Source: CAIXZV01 sp963697365
GTDB taxonomy: Bacteria; Chloroflexota; Limnocylindria; Limnocylindrales; CSP1-4
DNA: 64,000 nucleotides
Assembly: GCA_963697365.1 (NCBI GenBank)
Contig: CAVONT010000009.1
Coordinates: 1-64,000, forward strand
Direction: 5' to 3'
The position numbers were made by a program, and so were the translations under genes. Shown piece after piece: positions 17,942 through 27,472 of this stretch; position 1 is the first letter of the stretch, and every line of letters begins with the position of its first letter. The notes beneath the pieces are model-generated. The model saw nothing but the letters and a program-made list of their open reading frames with translations. It had not been told where the DNA came from and searched no databases.

Positions 17942-18039
17942 ATGTCAATGGCCGGGATTCGGAGCACGCGGAGGCCGGTGCTACCATCGCTCGTCCGCGG
18001 TCGCGCAGCAGGCCGTGGGCGCAAAACGTGAGGAGCAGG

Positions 18040-18564
18040 GTGGCTCGAGCTTCGCGGAGAACCCGCGAGAACCGGCTGACTTCGACCAAGGGACGACGCA
18101 CATCGCGGATGGGCCTTCGGCGGATGCTGGGTCTGGCGGCGTTCCTGCCGCTGGCGAGCCGCGCACCCATCTACGGCCGCCTCTTCTGGGAGCTCATCCG
18201 CGACGAGCGGGTCCCTGGCGGACGAAAGGCCCTGCTGGCGGTGGCGTTCGGCTATCTTGTGGTTGGGCGGGACCTGGTCCCCGATGACCTGCCCTTCATC
18301 GGCGGCATTGACGACATCGTCGTCGTCGTGCTCGCCGTGGACCTGTTCCTGGACGGCGTGCCTGCGGACGTCCTGGACGAGAAGCTGGCCGACCTCGGCA
18401 TCGACCGCCGGGCGTTCCACGAGGACGTGAACCGCATCCGGCGTTTCACCCCGGCCCCGCTGCGGCGCCTGGTGCGCCGGGCACCGGAGGTGGTGACCTT
18501 CGCCGGCGACATGCTGCGCAGCAGCGGGCTCGGACCGAAGGTCCGGACCTGGATCAACACTTAG
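18040..18564 (+). CDS. DUF1232 (YkvA-like) membrane protein
   Basis: 174 residues from a GTG with GAGGAG five bases upstream; an ATG at 18109 would give a shorter protein. The core YGRLFWELIRDERVPGGRKA followed by LLAVAFGYLVVGRDLVPDDL and PFIGGIDDIVVVVLAVDLFL is the DUF1232 signature (D-L-[IV]-P-D and D-D motifs between two short hydrophobic helices). Function of the family is unknown; members are small membrane-associated proteins. Divergent from lexA with the LexA box in between, and 14 bases upstream of rplI, so it probably shares a transcript with that ribosomal gene. Confidence 0.8.
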   Translation: MARASRRTRENRLTSTKGRRTSRMGLRRMLGLAAFLPLASRAPIYGRLFWELIRDERVPGGRKALLAVAFGYLVVGRDLVPDDLPFIGGIDDIVVVVLAVDLFLDGVPADVLDEKLADLGIDRRAFHEDVNRIRRFTPAPLRRLVRRAPEVVTFAGDMLRSSGLGPKVRTWINT

Positions 18565-18578
18565 GAGGACTCAAGCGC

Positions 18579-19025
18579 GTGAAGGTGATCCTGACCAAGG
18601 ACGTCCCGAAGCTCGGCAAGAGCGGTGAGATGAAGACGGTCGCAGACGGGTACGCCCAGAACTTCCTCATCCCGCAGAAGCTCGCCGTCGTCGCGTCCGG
18701 AGGCGCCTACCGCGCATACCAGCACGACATCGCGAGCCGCGAGGACAAGCGCAAGCGCGAGCGCGAGGACGCCGAGATCGCGGCCACTCGCATCGCGTCG
18801 ACCACGCTCACGATGGGCGTCAAGGTTGGCGAGGGCGGGAAGCTCTACGGCTCCATCAACAACCAGGACATCGCCGAGGCCCTCGGCCGCCGCGGCATTG
18901 TCGTCGACAAGCACAAGATCGACCTCGAGCAGCCGATCAAGACGCTCGGCACCTACAAGGTCGCGATCAAGGTCTACTCGGGCATGATGTCCGAGGTGAC
19001 GATCGTCGTCGAGCCGAAGGGCTGA
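18579..19025 (+). CDS. rplI: Ribosomal protein bL9
   Basis: 148 residues, the normal length. The N-terminal domain begins MKVILTKDVPKLGKSGEMKT and contains the family signature GYAQNFLIPQKLAV; the long connecting helix (SREDKRKREREDAEIAATRI) and the C-terminal domain (EGGKLYGSINNQDIAEALGR) are complete. The GTG start is preceded by AGGAGG at a good distance. It binds 23S rRNA at the base of the L1 stalk and limits frameshifting. Neighbours that often accompany rplI (rpsF, ssb, rpsR) are absent here; dnaB is nearby but convergent across lexA. Confidence 0.97.
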   Translation: MKVILTKDVPKLGKSGEMKTVADGYAQNFLIPQKLAVVASGGAYRAYQHDIASREDKRKREREDAEIAATRIASTTLTMGVKVGEGGKLYGSINNQDIAEALGRRGIVVDKHKIDLEQPIKTLGTYKVAIKVYSGMMSEVTIVVEPKG

Positions 19026-19069
19026 CGATCGGCGGGCACTCGGCCCGCCTCCGCCGCGCACGAACCGGT

Positions 19070-19093
19070 CGCCCGGGCCTCCTGGTCCGGGCG
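19070..19093. terminator. Hairpin between convergent rplI and TerC genes
   Basis: CGCCCGG and CCGGGCG form a perfect 7-bp stem with a 10-base loop. There is no T tract, as for other hairpins in this genome. It could serve both strands. Confidence 0.5.
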
Positions 19094-19121
19094 ATCCTGT
19101 GTCCGGCGCCCTCGCCACGCG

Positions 19122-20105
19122 TCAGGGCTCGCGCGGCGCCTCGTCGGTCGGCCAGGGGAGGGGCACGTGACCCTCGACCTCCGGCTCCTCAGGGTTGCGC
19201 CACGACGCGATGATCGAGACCGCGAGGATCGTGCCGACGACCACCAGGGAGAGGATCGGGTCGATCTTGATCCCGAGATTGATCACGGTCAGCTTCACGC
19301 CCACGAAGACGAGGATCACCGCCAGGCCGAGCTTGAGGTACCGGAACCGGTTCTTGAGGTCGGCCAGGAGGAAGTAGAGGGCGCGCAGCCCGAGGATCGC
19401 GAACGCGTTCGACGTGTACACGATGAACGGGTCGGTGGTGATGGCGAAGATCGCGGGGATCGAGTCGACGGCGAAGATGAGGTCTGTGATCTCGACCGAG
19501 ATCAGCACCAGCAGCAATGGTGTCGCGACCCGCCTGGCGTTGACCCGCGTGAAGAAGCGCTGGCCGTCGTAGCCGTCGCTGAACGGCAGGTGGCTGCGCG
19601 CGAACCGGATGATCGGGTTCTGGCTGGGATCCTTCTCGGGCTTGCCGTGCGACATGCCCATGCGGATGCCCGTCACGATGAGGAACGCCCCGAAGACGAA
19701 GAGGATCCACTGGTACGTCTCGATCAGCGCCGCTCCGGCGACGATCATGACGAAGCGCATCGCCAGCGCACCGACGACGCCCCAGAACAGCACCCGGTGC
19801 TGGTACTGGGAGGGCACCGCGAAGGCGCCGAAGATCAGGGCGAAGACGAAGACGTTGTCGACCGACAGGCTCTTCTCGATGAGGTAGCCGGTGTAGTACT
19901 GGATGCCCTTCTCGACGCCCAGCCAGGCGATGACCAGCACCCCGAATGCGACGCCGAGGCTGATCCAGAAGGCGCTGAAGATCGCCGCCTCGCGGACCCC
20001 GACGACGTGTGCATTCCGATGGAACACGAACAGGTCGAGGAAGAGCAGGAAGCCGATGAAGGCCAGGAAGGCGATCCAGTAGACCGGCTCGATCGTGGGT
20101 GACAT
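19122..20105 (-). CDS. TerC/Alx family membrane protein
   Basis: 327 residues with about nine hydrophobic helices. The conserved acidic membrane motifs IEKSLSVDNVFVFALIFGAF and SVEITDLIFAVDSIPAIFAI identify the TerC family, whose members act in manganese efflux or export-linked metalation of secreted enzymes; the Alx branch is induced by alkaline pH or manganese. The long central loop with YDGQRFFTRVNARRVATPLL fits the long (Alx-like) form. The gene is monocistronic and convergent with rplI. I looked for a yybP-ykoY manganese riboswitch in the 170-base leader and could not support one. Confidence 0.9.
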   Translation of the reverse strand: MSPTIEPVYWIAFLAFIGFLLFLDLFVFHRNAHVVGVREAAIFSAFWISLGVAFGVLVIAWLGVEKGIQYYTGYLIEKSLSVDNVFVFALIFGAFAVPSQYQHRVLFWGVVGALAMRFVMIVAGAALIETYQWILFVFGAFLIVTGIRMGMSHGKPEKDPSQNPIIRFARSHLPFSDGYDGQRFFTRVNARRVATPLLLVLISVEITDLIFAVDSIPAIFAITTDPFIVYTSNAFAILGLRALYFLLADLKNRFRYLKLGLAVILVFVGVKLTVINLGIKIDPILSLVVVGTILAVSIIASWRNPEEPEVEGHVPLPWPTDEAPREP

Positions 20106-20286
20106 CAGGCGGCCCGGGGGTCCTCGTGTGCTGCTCCGCCTGTCGGCGGTGGTTGGTGCAATGTCGCTGTCGTGCGGCTTCGCGCCGTGCGGGGGCGCAG
20201 CTGCCTTCTATTCGAGCATGGTATCTGCTCCGGATGGCAGCTCGGCGGGTGGCCGGTCCCGCTGGGAGTGCGCCGCCCGGACCCCG

Positions 20287-21675
20287 TCACATGAACCAGT
20301 TGAAGTAGGTCGAGCCCATCCCCCAGAGGTTGATCACGGCCCCGACGGCGATCGCGATCCACGCCTCGACCGAGATCCGGCCGCGGAGTCCGCGCACGGT
20401 GAGCAGGAGCAGGAACGGGTAGATGTCCTGTGCATAGCGGAAGCCGAACTGCGATCCGCCGGCATCGCCATGCATCAGAACCGGCACCAGGATCAGCGCC
20501 ACCGCACCCCACGCTCCGATCCCGAACCAGTCAGGCCGCCGTGCTTTCACGACCCACAGGAACAGCGGCGTTGTGAGCAGGATCGACAGCCCACCCAGGC
20601 GGCGCGACTGTATCCACGGGAACCCCCCGATCTGCTGGGGCACCGTCAGGAACATCGCATACACCATCCGCGGCACGTACGAGAGCGCGAAGAACCCCTG
20701 GCTGTACTGGGCCTCGGTCATGAGGCCGGCGAGCAGCGCGTACCCGTTCTGGAAGGGCGAGCCGAACCGCGCGTGGTTGTAGAGCAGGTAGAGCCCGATG
20801 AGCAGCACGACACCGAGAGTGGCGGGCCAGGCGACGAGGACCGTGTCGCGGAGGGTGGGCCACTGGCGCCAGAAGTGCGGCCGCTCGGCGTCGAGGTGGC
20901 CGAACACGGTGCTGTCGCCGTCGCGCTCCCGGACCGCAAGGTCGAGGAAGTAGGCGACGAAGAACGGGAAGGCCATGGCCACCGTGAGCCGCGACATGAT
21001 CGCGAGGCCGAAGAGCAGGCCGATGAGTGCAGGTCGCGCGTCACGCTGGGCGAGGTGGATCGCCAGCAGCATGCACATCGTGGCCACCACGTGCGCGAAG
21101 TGCCATGACGACCCGTCCGCAGCCGAGTACCAGACGATCGTCCCGAACGCGAAGACCGCCGTGAGCACGATCCGTGGACCACGCTCCACGCCCATCCACC
21201 GGATGACCATGGACGCCAGTGCGGCGTTCAAGGCTCCGATGACCAGCGACGCGACCCCCTGGTCCAGCCCTGGGCCGAACACGGCGACGAACGGCATCAG
21301 GACCAGCGCCGGCCCGGGCGGGTAGACGACATACCAGAGGCCGGTGTTCGACGGCACAACCTCGTTGATGAACGAGGGGGCCTGCAACAGGCCGAGGTAG
21401 CCGTGGAGGAGGGCGTCGGCCAGGCGGTTGAAGTAGTCGAGGCTGGTCGGCCGGTCGTGCTTGACCAGGTGGTAGACGGCCAGCGCGAGGACGAAGAACA
21501 GGATCGGGACGGCGAAACGGTCGAACCAGTCGTTGGGATCGCGCGGGCCGCGGAGGCCGTGCGAACCGCGGGGCTCGCGTGGCTCGGCTGCCGCCGCGTC
21601 GGGCTCGGCTGCCGCCGCGTCGGGCTCGGCCGCCGCCGCCGCGTTGCGGTCCCGGTCGACCTCGGGTGGCTGCAT
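20287..21675 (-). CDS. Polytopic GT-C-like glycosyltransferase
   Basis: 462 residues from an ATG at 21675; a GTG at 21693 is also possible and neither has a clear ribosome-binding site. The first 40 residues are a low-complexity arm with repeated AAAEPD units. About eleven hydrophobic helices follow. SLDYFNRLADALLHGYLGLL is the acidic first loop of dolichyl-phosphate-mannose type enzymes, followed by VYPPGPALVLMPFVAVFGPG as in ArnT/GT39-like proteins. The later SQFGFRYAQDIYPFLLLLTV is a common C-terminal motif of this group. Likely transfers a sugar from a polyprenyl donor outside the membrane; acceptor unknown. The gene stands alone. Confidence 0.65.
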   Translation of the reverse strand: MQPPEVDRDRNAAAAAEPDAAAAEPDAAAAEPREPRGSHGLRGPRDPNDWFDRFAVPILFFVLALAVYHLVKHDRPTSLDYFNRLADALLHGYLGLLQAPSFINEVVPSNTGLWYVVYPPGPALVLMPFVAVFGPGLDQGVASLVIGALNAALASMVIRWMGVERGPRIVLTAVFAFGTIVWYSAADGSSWHFAHVVATMCMLLAIHLAQRDARPALIGLLFGLAIMSRLTVAMAFPFFVAYFLDLAVRERDGDSTVFGHLDAERPHFWRQWPTLRDTVLVAWPATLGVVLLIGLYLLYNHARFGSPFQNGYALLAGLMTEAQYSQGFFALSYVPRMVYAMFLTVPQQIGGFPWIQSRRLGGLSILLTTPLFLWVVKARRPDWFGIGAWGAVALILVPVLMHGDAGGSQFGFRYAQDIYPFLLLLTVRGLRGRISVEAWIAIAVGAVINLWGMGSTYFNWFM

Positions 21676-21905
21676 GCGATGCAGGGTAGCCACCTACGCC
21701 GGTCCACGTTCGGTCGCCATGAAGGCTGTGTCGATGCCGACGCCGGCCTGCACGATGGCGTCGGGCAAGCCCAGGCTCGTCCATGCCTGCGCGCTGCCCA
21801 CTGGGCGGGCACAACGCTGCCGCGAGTGCCGCGGCTGCCGCCAGGGCTGAAGCCGGGACTGCTGCGGACACGACGCGCCTTCGCGTTGGGTGGAGAATCG
21901 CGCAC

Positions 21906-23269
21906 GTGAGCACCCGGGTCATCCTCCACGTGGACCTCGACGCCTTCTTCGCGGCGGTGGAGCAGCGCGACCGGCCCGAGCTGCAGGGCCGGCCCGTGAT
22001 CGTCGGCGGTTCCGACCCGACCGCGCGGGGCGTGGTCTCGGCGGCCAGCTACGAGGCTCAGGAAGTTCGGGGTGCACTCGGCGATGCCGCTGCGCACGGC
22101 GTACCGGCTCTGTCCGCAGGGGGTCTACCTGCCGGTCGACGGGCGCCGCTACCAGGCGGCCAGCCGCGACGTCATGGCGGTCCTCCGCCGCTACACGCCC
22201 CAGGTGCAGCAGATCTCCATCGACGAGGCGTTCCTGGACGTGACCGGGTCGCGCGCCCTCTTCGGCGACGGGGAGGCGATCGCCCGGTCGATCAAGGCTG
22301 CCGTCCACGCGGATGTCCGGCTGACGGTGTCGGTCGGGGTGGCCTCGACCAAGCTCGTCGCCAAGGTCGCCTCGGATCTGCGCAAGCCCGACGGCCTCGT
22401 GGTCGTCCCGGCAGGGGAGGAGGCGGCGTTCCTGGCGCCGCTCCCCATCTCCCGCCTGTGGGGTGTCGGCGAGAAGACGGCGCTCGCGCTGCGCGAGTTC
22501 GGCGTGCAGACGATCGGGGACCTGGCGGCGCTCCCGCGCGATGTCATGGAGCGGCGCTTCGGCAAGCACGGCGCCTCGCTCGTCGACCGGGCGCACGGCA
22601 TCGACCCCGACCCGGTCGCAGGCGGCGAGCCCGCGAAGTCGATCGGGCACGAGCACACGTTCGGGCACGACACGGCCGATGTCGAGAAGATCGAGCGGAC
22701 GGTGCTGGGCATGGCCGACGGCGTGGCCTGGCGGTTACGGGCGGCCGGCCTCCGGGCGGCGACGATCACGCTCAAGCTGCGCGACTCGACGTTCACGACG
22801 ATCTCGCGCCAGACGACGCTGGCCGTGCCGGCCGACCTGACGGAGCCGATCTACGAGGCCGCGCTGGTGCTGCTCAGGCGTGAGCTCCATGGGCAGCGGA
22901 TCCGCCTCGTCGGTGTCACGGCCTCGAACTTCCGCGAGCGCGAGCAGCTGGCCCTGTTCGCCGACGATGGGGAGGGTCCTGCCGCCGGCGGACCGGCCGG
23001 CACGGCCCATCTGCCCGACGATCCGAAGCGGCACCAGGCGGCCGAGGCCCTCGATTCGATCCGGCGCAAGTACGGCGAGCGGGCCGTGACGCGCGGCAGG
23101 CTCGTGCGGTCGGGCGTGCCGTCGGTGTTCGAGCGCGACCCGAGTTCGGCGGTCGAGGGCAGGCTCGGCGTGCCGCAGGAGCCGACCGGCCGCACGGCCG
23201 CGTCCGGCCGCCCCTCCACCCGAGGATCCCGACGAGGGTGTGGACCCGCCGGCACCCGAGGATCCGTAG
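21906..23269 (+). CDS. dinB: DNA polymerase IV (two frameshifts)
   Basis: Y-family translesion polymerase of about 453 residues after joining frames. The GTG at 21906 gives VSTRVILHVDLDAFFAAVEQ, with the catalytic DLDAFFA; a one-base insertion near 22062 separates it from HSAMPLRTAYRLCPQGVYLP. The second metal-binding motif is QQISIDEAFLDVTGS, followed by helix-hairpin-helix (ISRLWGVGEKTALALREFGV) and the little-finger domain. A second shift near 23205 restores the end PPEDPDEGVDPPAPEDP. A beta-clamp-like QLALFA motif is visible at about residue 345. The enzyme bypasses lesions with low fidelity. No LexA box was found before it, but one controls the next gene. Confidence 0.85.
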
Positions 23270-23400
23270 AGCCGGAGACTCCACGGCCTGCCGCGCGCCC
23301 GCGCACCGCGCGCCGCGGAGTCGGCTCCTGCGCCGTGCCACGATCTGGCACGCCGTGCCACACACCTGTCACTGACTCCACCGAATCTCGCCCCAGGTGC

Positions 23401-23430
23401 TTGACATCGAACACCTGTTCGATCTACTGT
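23401..23430 (+). promoter_or_regulatory. Promoter of the DUF6504 gene
   Basis: TTGACA at 23401-23406 is a perfect -35 element; TACTGT at 23425-23430 is a plausible -10 at 18-base spacing. A LexA box fills the spacer and another follows just after the expected transcription start, so binding would block the polymerase. Confidence 0.65.
23408..23421. promoter_or_regulatory. LexA box 1 of DUF6504 promoter
   Basis: CGAACACCTGTTCG, a perfect CGAAC-N4-GTTCG palindrome between the -35 and -10 elements. Confidence 0.75.
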
Positions 23431-23441
23431 CCGCCTAGAAA

Positions 23442-23455
23442 CGAACAAGCGTTCG
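23442..23455. promoter_or_regulatory. LexA box 2 of DUF6504 promoter
   Basis: CGAACAAGCGTTCG, a perfect match to the same consensus and to the lexA operator at 17928, centred 34 bases downstream of box 1. Confidence 0.85.
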
Positions 23456-23507
23456 CATCCGGAGTGCCCCCGGCTGACGACGACTCACCGCCGAGAAGGA
23501 GAACGAC

Positions 23508-23777
23508 ATGGCGATGGTTCGAGTCGCACCGGTGTCCGTCCAGGTGCGCACAGGCTGGTTCGACGGCCTGCCCCGAGAGATCACCTGGGGTGAGGAGAGG
23601 ATGCTGGTCACCCGGCTGGTGACGGTCCGCGACGAGCGGCGCGCCTACCCGGCGATCACGGGACCTCGAACACTGTTCGAGGTCGACACGCCGACGCTGC
23701 GCCTGGCGCTGACGTTCCAGCATCGTTCGCGCCGCTGGACGATCGAGGGGCTCGACGGCCTGGTGGCCGCCGCCTGA
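23508..23777 (+). CDS. DUF6504 family protein, SOS-controlled
   Basis: 89 residues starting MAMVRVAPVSVQVRTGWFDG, with a GAAGGAG ribosome-binding site. The core RTGWFDGLPREITWGEERML and the closing RSRRWTIEGLDGLVAAA match the small DUF6504 family, which from memory is found near translesion-polymerase genes (imuB, dnaE2, dinB) in high-GC bacteria. The basic, tryptophan-containing beta-rich sequence would suit a small nucleic-acid or polymerase accessory protein, but no activity is known. It lies 239 bases after dinB, behind its own promoter with two LexA boxes, so it should be strongly induced by DNA damage. Confidence 0.75.
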   Translation: MAMVRVAPVSVQVRTGWFDGLPREITWGEERMLVTRLVTVRDERRAYPAITGPRTLFEVDTPTLRLALTFQHRSRRWTIEGLDGLVAAA

Positions 23778-23851
23778 GCTCCCCACCACATGCGGGAGTC
23801 GCGGCTCCTCTCCGTCGGCTCCCCGGGTCGGCTGCGGGGCGGGCGTGATCG

Positions 23852-23957
23852 CGCTCGCCCCGCGGGCCATCGGGGCCGTGCCGCGCGCCCCGGAAGTCGG
23901 GCCGCGCTCGCCCCGCGGGCCATCGCAGCCGTGCCGCGCGTCCTCGAAGTCGGGCCG
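23852..23957. repeat. 53-base tandem duplication
   Basis: Two copies with a 53-base period, each starting CGCTCGCCCCGCGGGCCATC and differing at a few positions, between the DUF6504 and fchA genes. No coding content. Confidence 0.7.
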
Positions 23958-24022
23958 AAGGGCCCTGCAGGGCGGACGCTCCGGCCCAACTTCGATGGTC
24001 GGGCATCTCTACAATCGGCCCG

Positions 24023-24691
24023 ATGGAAGCGAACGCCCAATTCCGCGACCTGACGGTCGCCCAGTTCATCGACCAGCTCGCCTCGGGCGAGCCCGTACCC
24101 GGCGGCGGTGCCGCGGCGGCGATTGCCGGAAGCCTCGGCGGTGCGCTCGTGGCCATGGTGAGCGCGCTCTCGGATGGCCGTCCCAAGTACGCCGAGCACC
24201 AGGCGCTGATCACGAAGGCAAGCGCTGCGGGCCTGGAGCTCGCCGACCGGTTCCTCGCGCTCGCGGACGAGGACGCCGCAGCCTTTGCGGGTTTCGGCGT
24301 CGCGATGAAGATGCCGCGCGAGACGGACACGGAGAAGGCCGCTCGCGCCGCCGCGATCTCCGACGCCGCGGTCGCCGCGACCGAGGCCCCGTTCAAGACG
24401 GTCCAAGCGTGCGCGGAGATGGTCGCATGGGCCGAGGCGCTGGCCGGGCGCAGCAACAAGAACGCATCGTCGGACCTCGAGGTCGCGGCGCTGATGGCGG
24501 TATCGGCGGCCGAGGCCGCCGCGGCGAACGTCTACGTGAACCTGCCGTCCATCGCGGACCAGGCGCTCGCGACCGACCTGCTCGAGCGCACGAAGCTGCT
24601 GGTCGACGCGATCGACAGGGCGGCCGCCACGACGCGCAGGCACGTCCGCAGTGGCCAGGCACGCGAGCCGCTCCCCGAGTCGGCGGCATGA
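24023..24691 (+). CDS. fchA: Formiminotetrahydrofolate cyclodeaminase / methenyl-THF cyclohydrolase
   Basis: 222 residues. The start MEANAQFRDLTVAQFIDQLA and the glycine-rich PVPGGGAAAAIAGSLGGALV loop are diagnostic of the FTCD C-terminal (FchA) family, an all-helical dimer. Family members release ammonia from 5-formimino-THF to give 5,10-methenyl-THF, or hydrolyse methenyl-THF. The stop overlaps the folD start (ATGA, 24688-24691), giving tight coupling in the order fchA-folD-fhs. As the window also carries a separate formiminotransferase (43040) and histidine-utilisation genes, the cyclodeaminase role in histidine breakdown is favoured, though the adjacent FolD/Fhs pair suits either. Confidence 0.85.
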   Translation: MEANAQFRDLTVAQFIDQLASGEPVPGGGAAAAIAGSLGGALVAMVSALSDGRPKYAEHQALITKASAAGLELADRFLALADEDAAAFAGFGVAMKMPRETDTEKAARAAAISDAAVAATEAPFKTVQACAEMVAWAEALAGRSNKNASSDLEVAALMAVSAAEAAAANVYVNLPSIADQALATDLLERTKLLVDAIDRAAATTRRHVRSGQAREPLPESAA

Positions 24692-25590
24692 CGGCGATCG
24701 TCGAGGAGGGGCCGCGCCTGCTGAAGGGCGGCCCGATCGCGGCGACGATCCGCGAGAAGGTTGCGGCCGACGTCGCAGCCTTCAAGGAGGAGTTCGGCTA
24801 CACGCCGGGCCTGACGGTGCTCGTCGTGGGGGCGGACGCGCCGTCCCTTGTCTACCTGAACAAGATCCTCGATGGCTGCCGCCTGGTCGGCATCAAGGAC
24901 CGTCTCGTCGAGCTGCCGGCTGATGCCACGGAGGCCGACGTGTCCGCCGCGGTCGAGCGGATCTGCGACGACCGCCTGGTCGCGGGGCTCATCGTCCAGC
25001 AGCCGCTGCCCAAGGCGATCGGCCTGCGGGCGGTGATCGACGTGCTCGACCCACTCCGGGACATCGACGGCATCCACCCCACCAACGCCGGCCTCCTGTC
25101 GCTCGGCTACAACGGGTTCCTGCCGGCCACGGCCCACGCCTCCATCGAGATCCTCAAGGAGTCGGGGATCCAGATCTCGGGCAAGCGCGCGGTGGTCGTC
25201 GGCCGGTCCAACGTCATCGGCAAGCCTGCGGCGCTGCTCCTCGTCCGCGAGAACGCCACGGTCACGATCTGCCACAGCAAGACCGAGAACCTCCCGGACG
25301 TCATCCGGGAGGCGGACATCGTCGTGGTCGCGATCGGCAGGGCGAACTTCGTGACCGGCGACATGCTCAAGCCGGGTGCCGTCGTCGTCGATGTCGGCAT
25401 CAACGTGGTGGACGGCAAGCTCGTGGGCGACGTGGAGTTCGACTCCGCCGTCCGCCGGGCCTCCGCGATCACCCCGGTCCCGGGTGGCGTCGGGCCACTC
25501 ACCAACGCCATCCTGCTCACGCACCTCGTCCAGGCCGCCCGTGCGCAGGCGACCGGCGACACGCCACTGGGAACGCACGTCCGCGCGTAG
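24688..25590 (+). CDS. folD: Bifunctional methylene-THF dehydrogenase/methenyl-THF cyclohydrolase
   Basis: 300 residues. The catalytic-lysine region reads SLVYLNKILDGCRLVGI, the substrate loop IVQQPLPKAI and the dinucleotide-binding segment KRAVVVGRSNVIGKPAALLL, followed by the family signature TPVPGGVGPLTNAILLTHLV. It interconverts methylene-, methenyl- and 10-formyl-THF with NAD(P). The lysine of the Y-x-x-K motif is present. It overlaps fchA by four bases and precedes fhs by 92 bases of C- and A-rich repeat-like sequence. With fchA upstream the cyclohydrolase step is provided twice. Confidence 0.95.
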   Translation: MTAIVEEGPRLLKGGPIAATIREKVAADVAAFKEEFGYTPGLTVLVVGADAPSLVYLNKILDGCRLVGIKDRLVELPADATEADVSAAVERICDDRLVAGLIVQQPLPKAIGLRAVIDVLDPLRDIDGIHPTNAGLLSLGYNGFLPATAHASIEILKESGIQISGKRAVVVGRSNVIGKPAALLLVRENATVTICHSKTENLPDVIREADIVVVAIGRANFVTGDMLKPGAVVVDVGINVVDGKLVGDVEFDSAVRRASAITPVPGGVGPLTNAILLTHLVQAARAQATGDTPLGTHVRA

Positions 25591-25682
25591 CGCTCCCGGC
25601 GCACCCAGCCGCCCAGCCCAGCCCACCGACCCAGCCCAGCCGCCCAGCCCACGACCAGCCCAGCCCCAGCCAGGAGTCCCAG

Positions 25683-27391
25683 ATGAGCTTCCCGTCCGAC
25701 CTCGAGATCGCCCGCTCGGTCACTCCCCGTCCCATCACCGAGATCGCTGCGGAGATGGGCTTCACCGAGGACGAGATCGAACTCTATGGCCGCTACAAGG
25801 CCAAGATCACGATCGAGGGGATCGAGCGCAAGGAGCGCGAGCACGGTCGGGGCAAGTACGTCCTCGTGACCGCGATCAGCCCCACGCCGCTCGGCGAGGG
25901 CAAGAGCACCACGACCGTCGGTCTCGCCCAGGGCCTCCAGAAGATCGGCAAGAAGGCCACGGTCGCCCTGCGCCAGCCGTCGCTCGGCCCGGTCTTCGGC
26001 ATCAAGGGTGGCGCCGCCGGCGGCGGCTACTCGCAGGTCATCCCGATGGAGGACTTCAACCTCCACCTGACGGGCGACATCCACGCGATCGGCGCCGCCC
26101 ACAACCTCGCGGCGGCCTTCATCGACAACCACATCCACCACGGCAACGAGCTGGGCATCGACGCCAACAACGTGCTCTGGCCGCGGGTGCATCGACATCA
26201 GCGACCGCGCCCTGCGCGAGATCGTCGTGGGCCTCGGCGGCAAGGACAACGGCTACCCGCGCCAGACCCAGTTCGTGATCACCGTCGCGTCGGAGGTCAT
26301 GGCGATCCTCGCGCTCGCGACCGATCTCAAGGACCTCCGCGCGCGCCTCGGCCGCATCGTCCTCGCGACGAAGAAGGACGGCACCCCGATCACCGCCGAG
26401 GACCTCAAGGTCGCGGGCTCGATGGCCGTCCTGCTCAAGGACGCGCTCAAGCCGAACCTGATGCAGACGCTCGAGGGCGGTCCCGCCTTCGTGCACTGCG
26501 GCCCGTTCGCCAACATCGCCCACGGCAACAACAGCATCCTCGCCGACCGCGCGGCGCTGGCGGGCTCGGACATCCTCGTCACCGAGGCCGGGTTCGGGGC
26601 CGACATGGGCGCCGAGAAGTTCTTCGACATCAAGCTCCGCGCCAGCGGCATGCGCTGCGACGCGGCGGTCATCGTGGCCACCATCCGCGCGCTCAAGATG
26701 AACGGCGGCGTGGGCAAGGTCGTGGCGGGCAAGCCGCTCGACCCGGCGCTCCTCGAGAACAACCCCGAGGGCGTCCGCAGGGGCGCCGCCAACCTCGCGC
26801 AAGCAGATCGAGAACGTGCGCGCGTTCGGCGTGCCGGTCGTGGTGGCGATCAACATCTTCCCGACCGACACCCCCGACGAGATCCAGGCGATCAAGGAGG
26901 AGGCACACGCCGCCGGAGCCAAGGCCGCCGTCGAGGCCCGCCACTTCACCGATGGCGGCGATGGCGCGATCGAGCTGGCCAAGGCGGTCTGGGCCGCGGC
27001 CGAGGAGGGTTCGCCCGACTTCCAGCTGCTGTACCCGGACGAGATGCCGCTCAAGGGCAAGATCGAGACCATCGCCACCAGGATCTACGGCGCCGACGGC
27101 GTCGACTACCTGCCGGCCGCCAACAAGCAGCTCGCCGCCTACGAGGCCATGGGCTACGGCAACCTGCCGATCTGCATGGCGAAGACCCAGTACTCGCTGT
27201 CCCATGACGCGAAGCTGCTGGGCGCGCCCACGGGCTTCCGGATCCCGGTCCGCGAGGTCCGCCTCTACGCCGGTGCGGGCTTCGTCACCCCGATCCTGGG
27301 CGACATGCGCACGATGCCCGGCCTCAACTCCCGCCCCGGCGGCGAGCGGATCGACATCGACGCCGACGGGAACATCGTCGGCCTGTTCTAG
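25683..27391 (+). CDS. fhs: Formate-tetrahydrofolate ligase (two frameshifts)
   Basis: About 568 residues when joined, full length for the family. Start MSFPSDLEIARSVTPRPITE; P-loop TPLGEGKSTTTVGLAQGL; the potassium/folate segments RQPSLGPVFGIKGGAAGGGY and HGNNSILADRAALAGSD are intact. One extra base near 26187 (LWPR|CIDISD) and one near 26799 (ANLA|KQIENVRAFGVP) break the frame; removing them restores perfect family sequence, so sequencing error is likely. The enzyme makes 10-formyl-THF from formate, THF and ATP, or runs in reverse to conserve ATP. Last gene of the fchA-folD-fhs group. Confidence 0.92.
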
Positions 27392-27472
27392 GGTCCGGAC
27401 GGTCGTGGCGGAGCAGGCTCCAGCCCGCTCCGCCTGGCCGGCTCGCGCCCGTTCCGCCTGCGTGGCTCCCGC

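Noticed and set aside
20106..20286. yybP-ykoY manganese riboswitch upstream of the TerC gene
   Set aside because: Expected because of the gene family, but the conserved internal-loop sequences could not be found in the leader.
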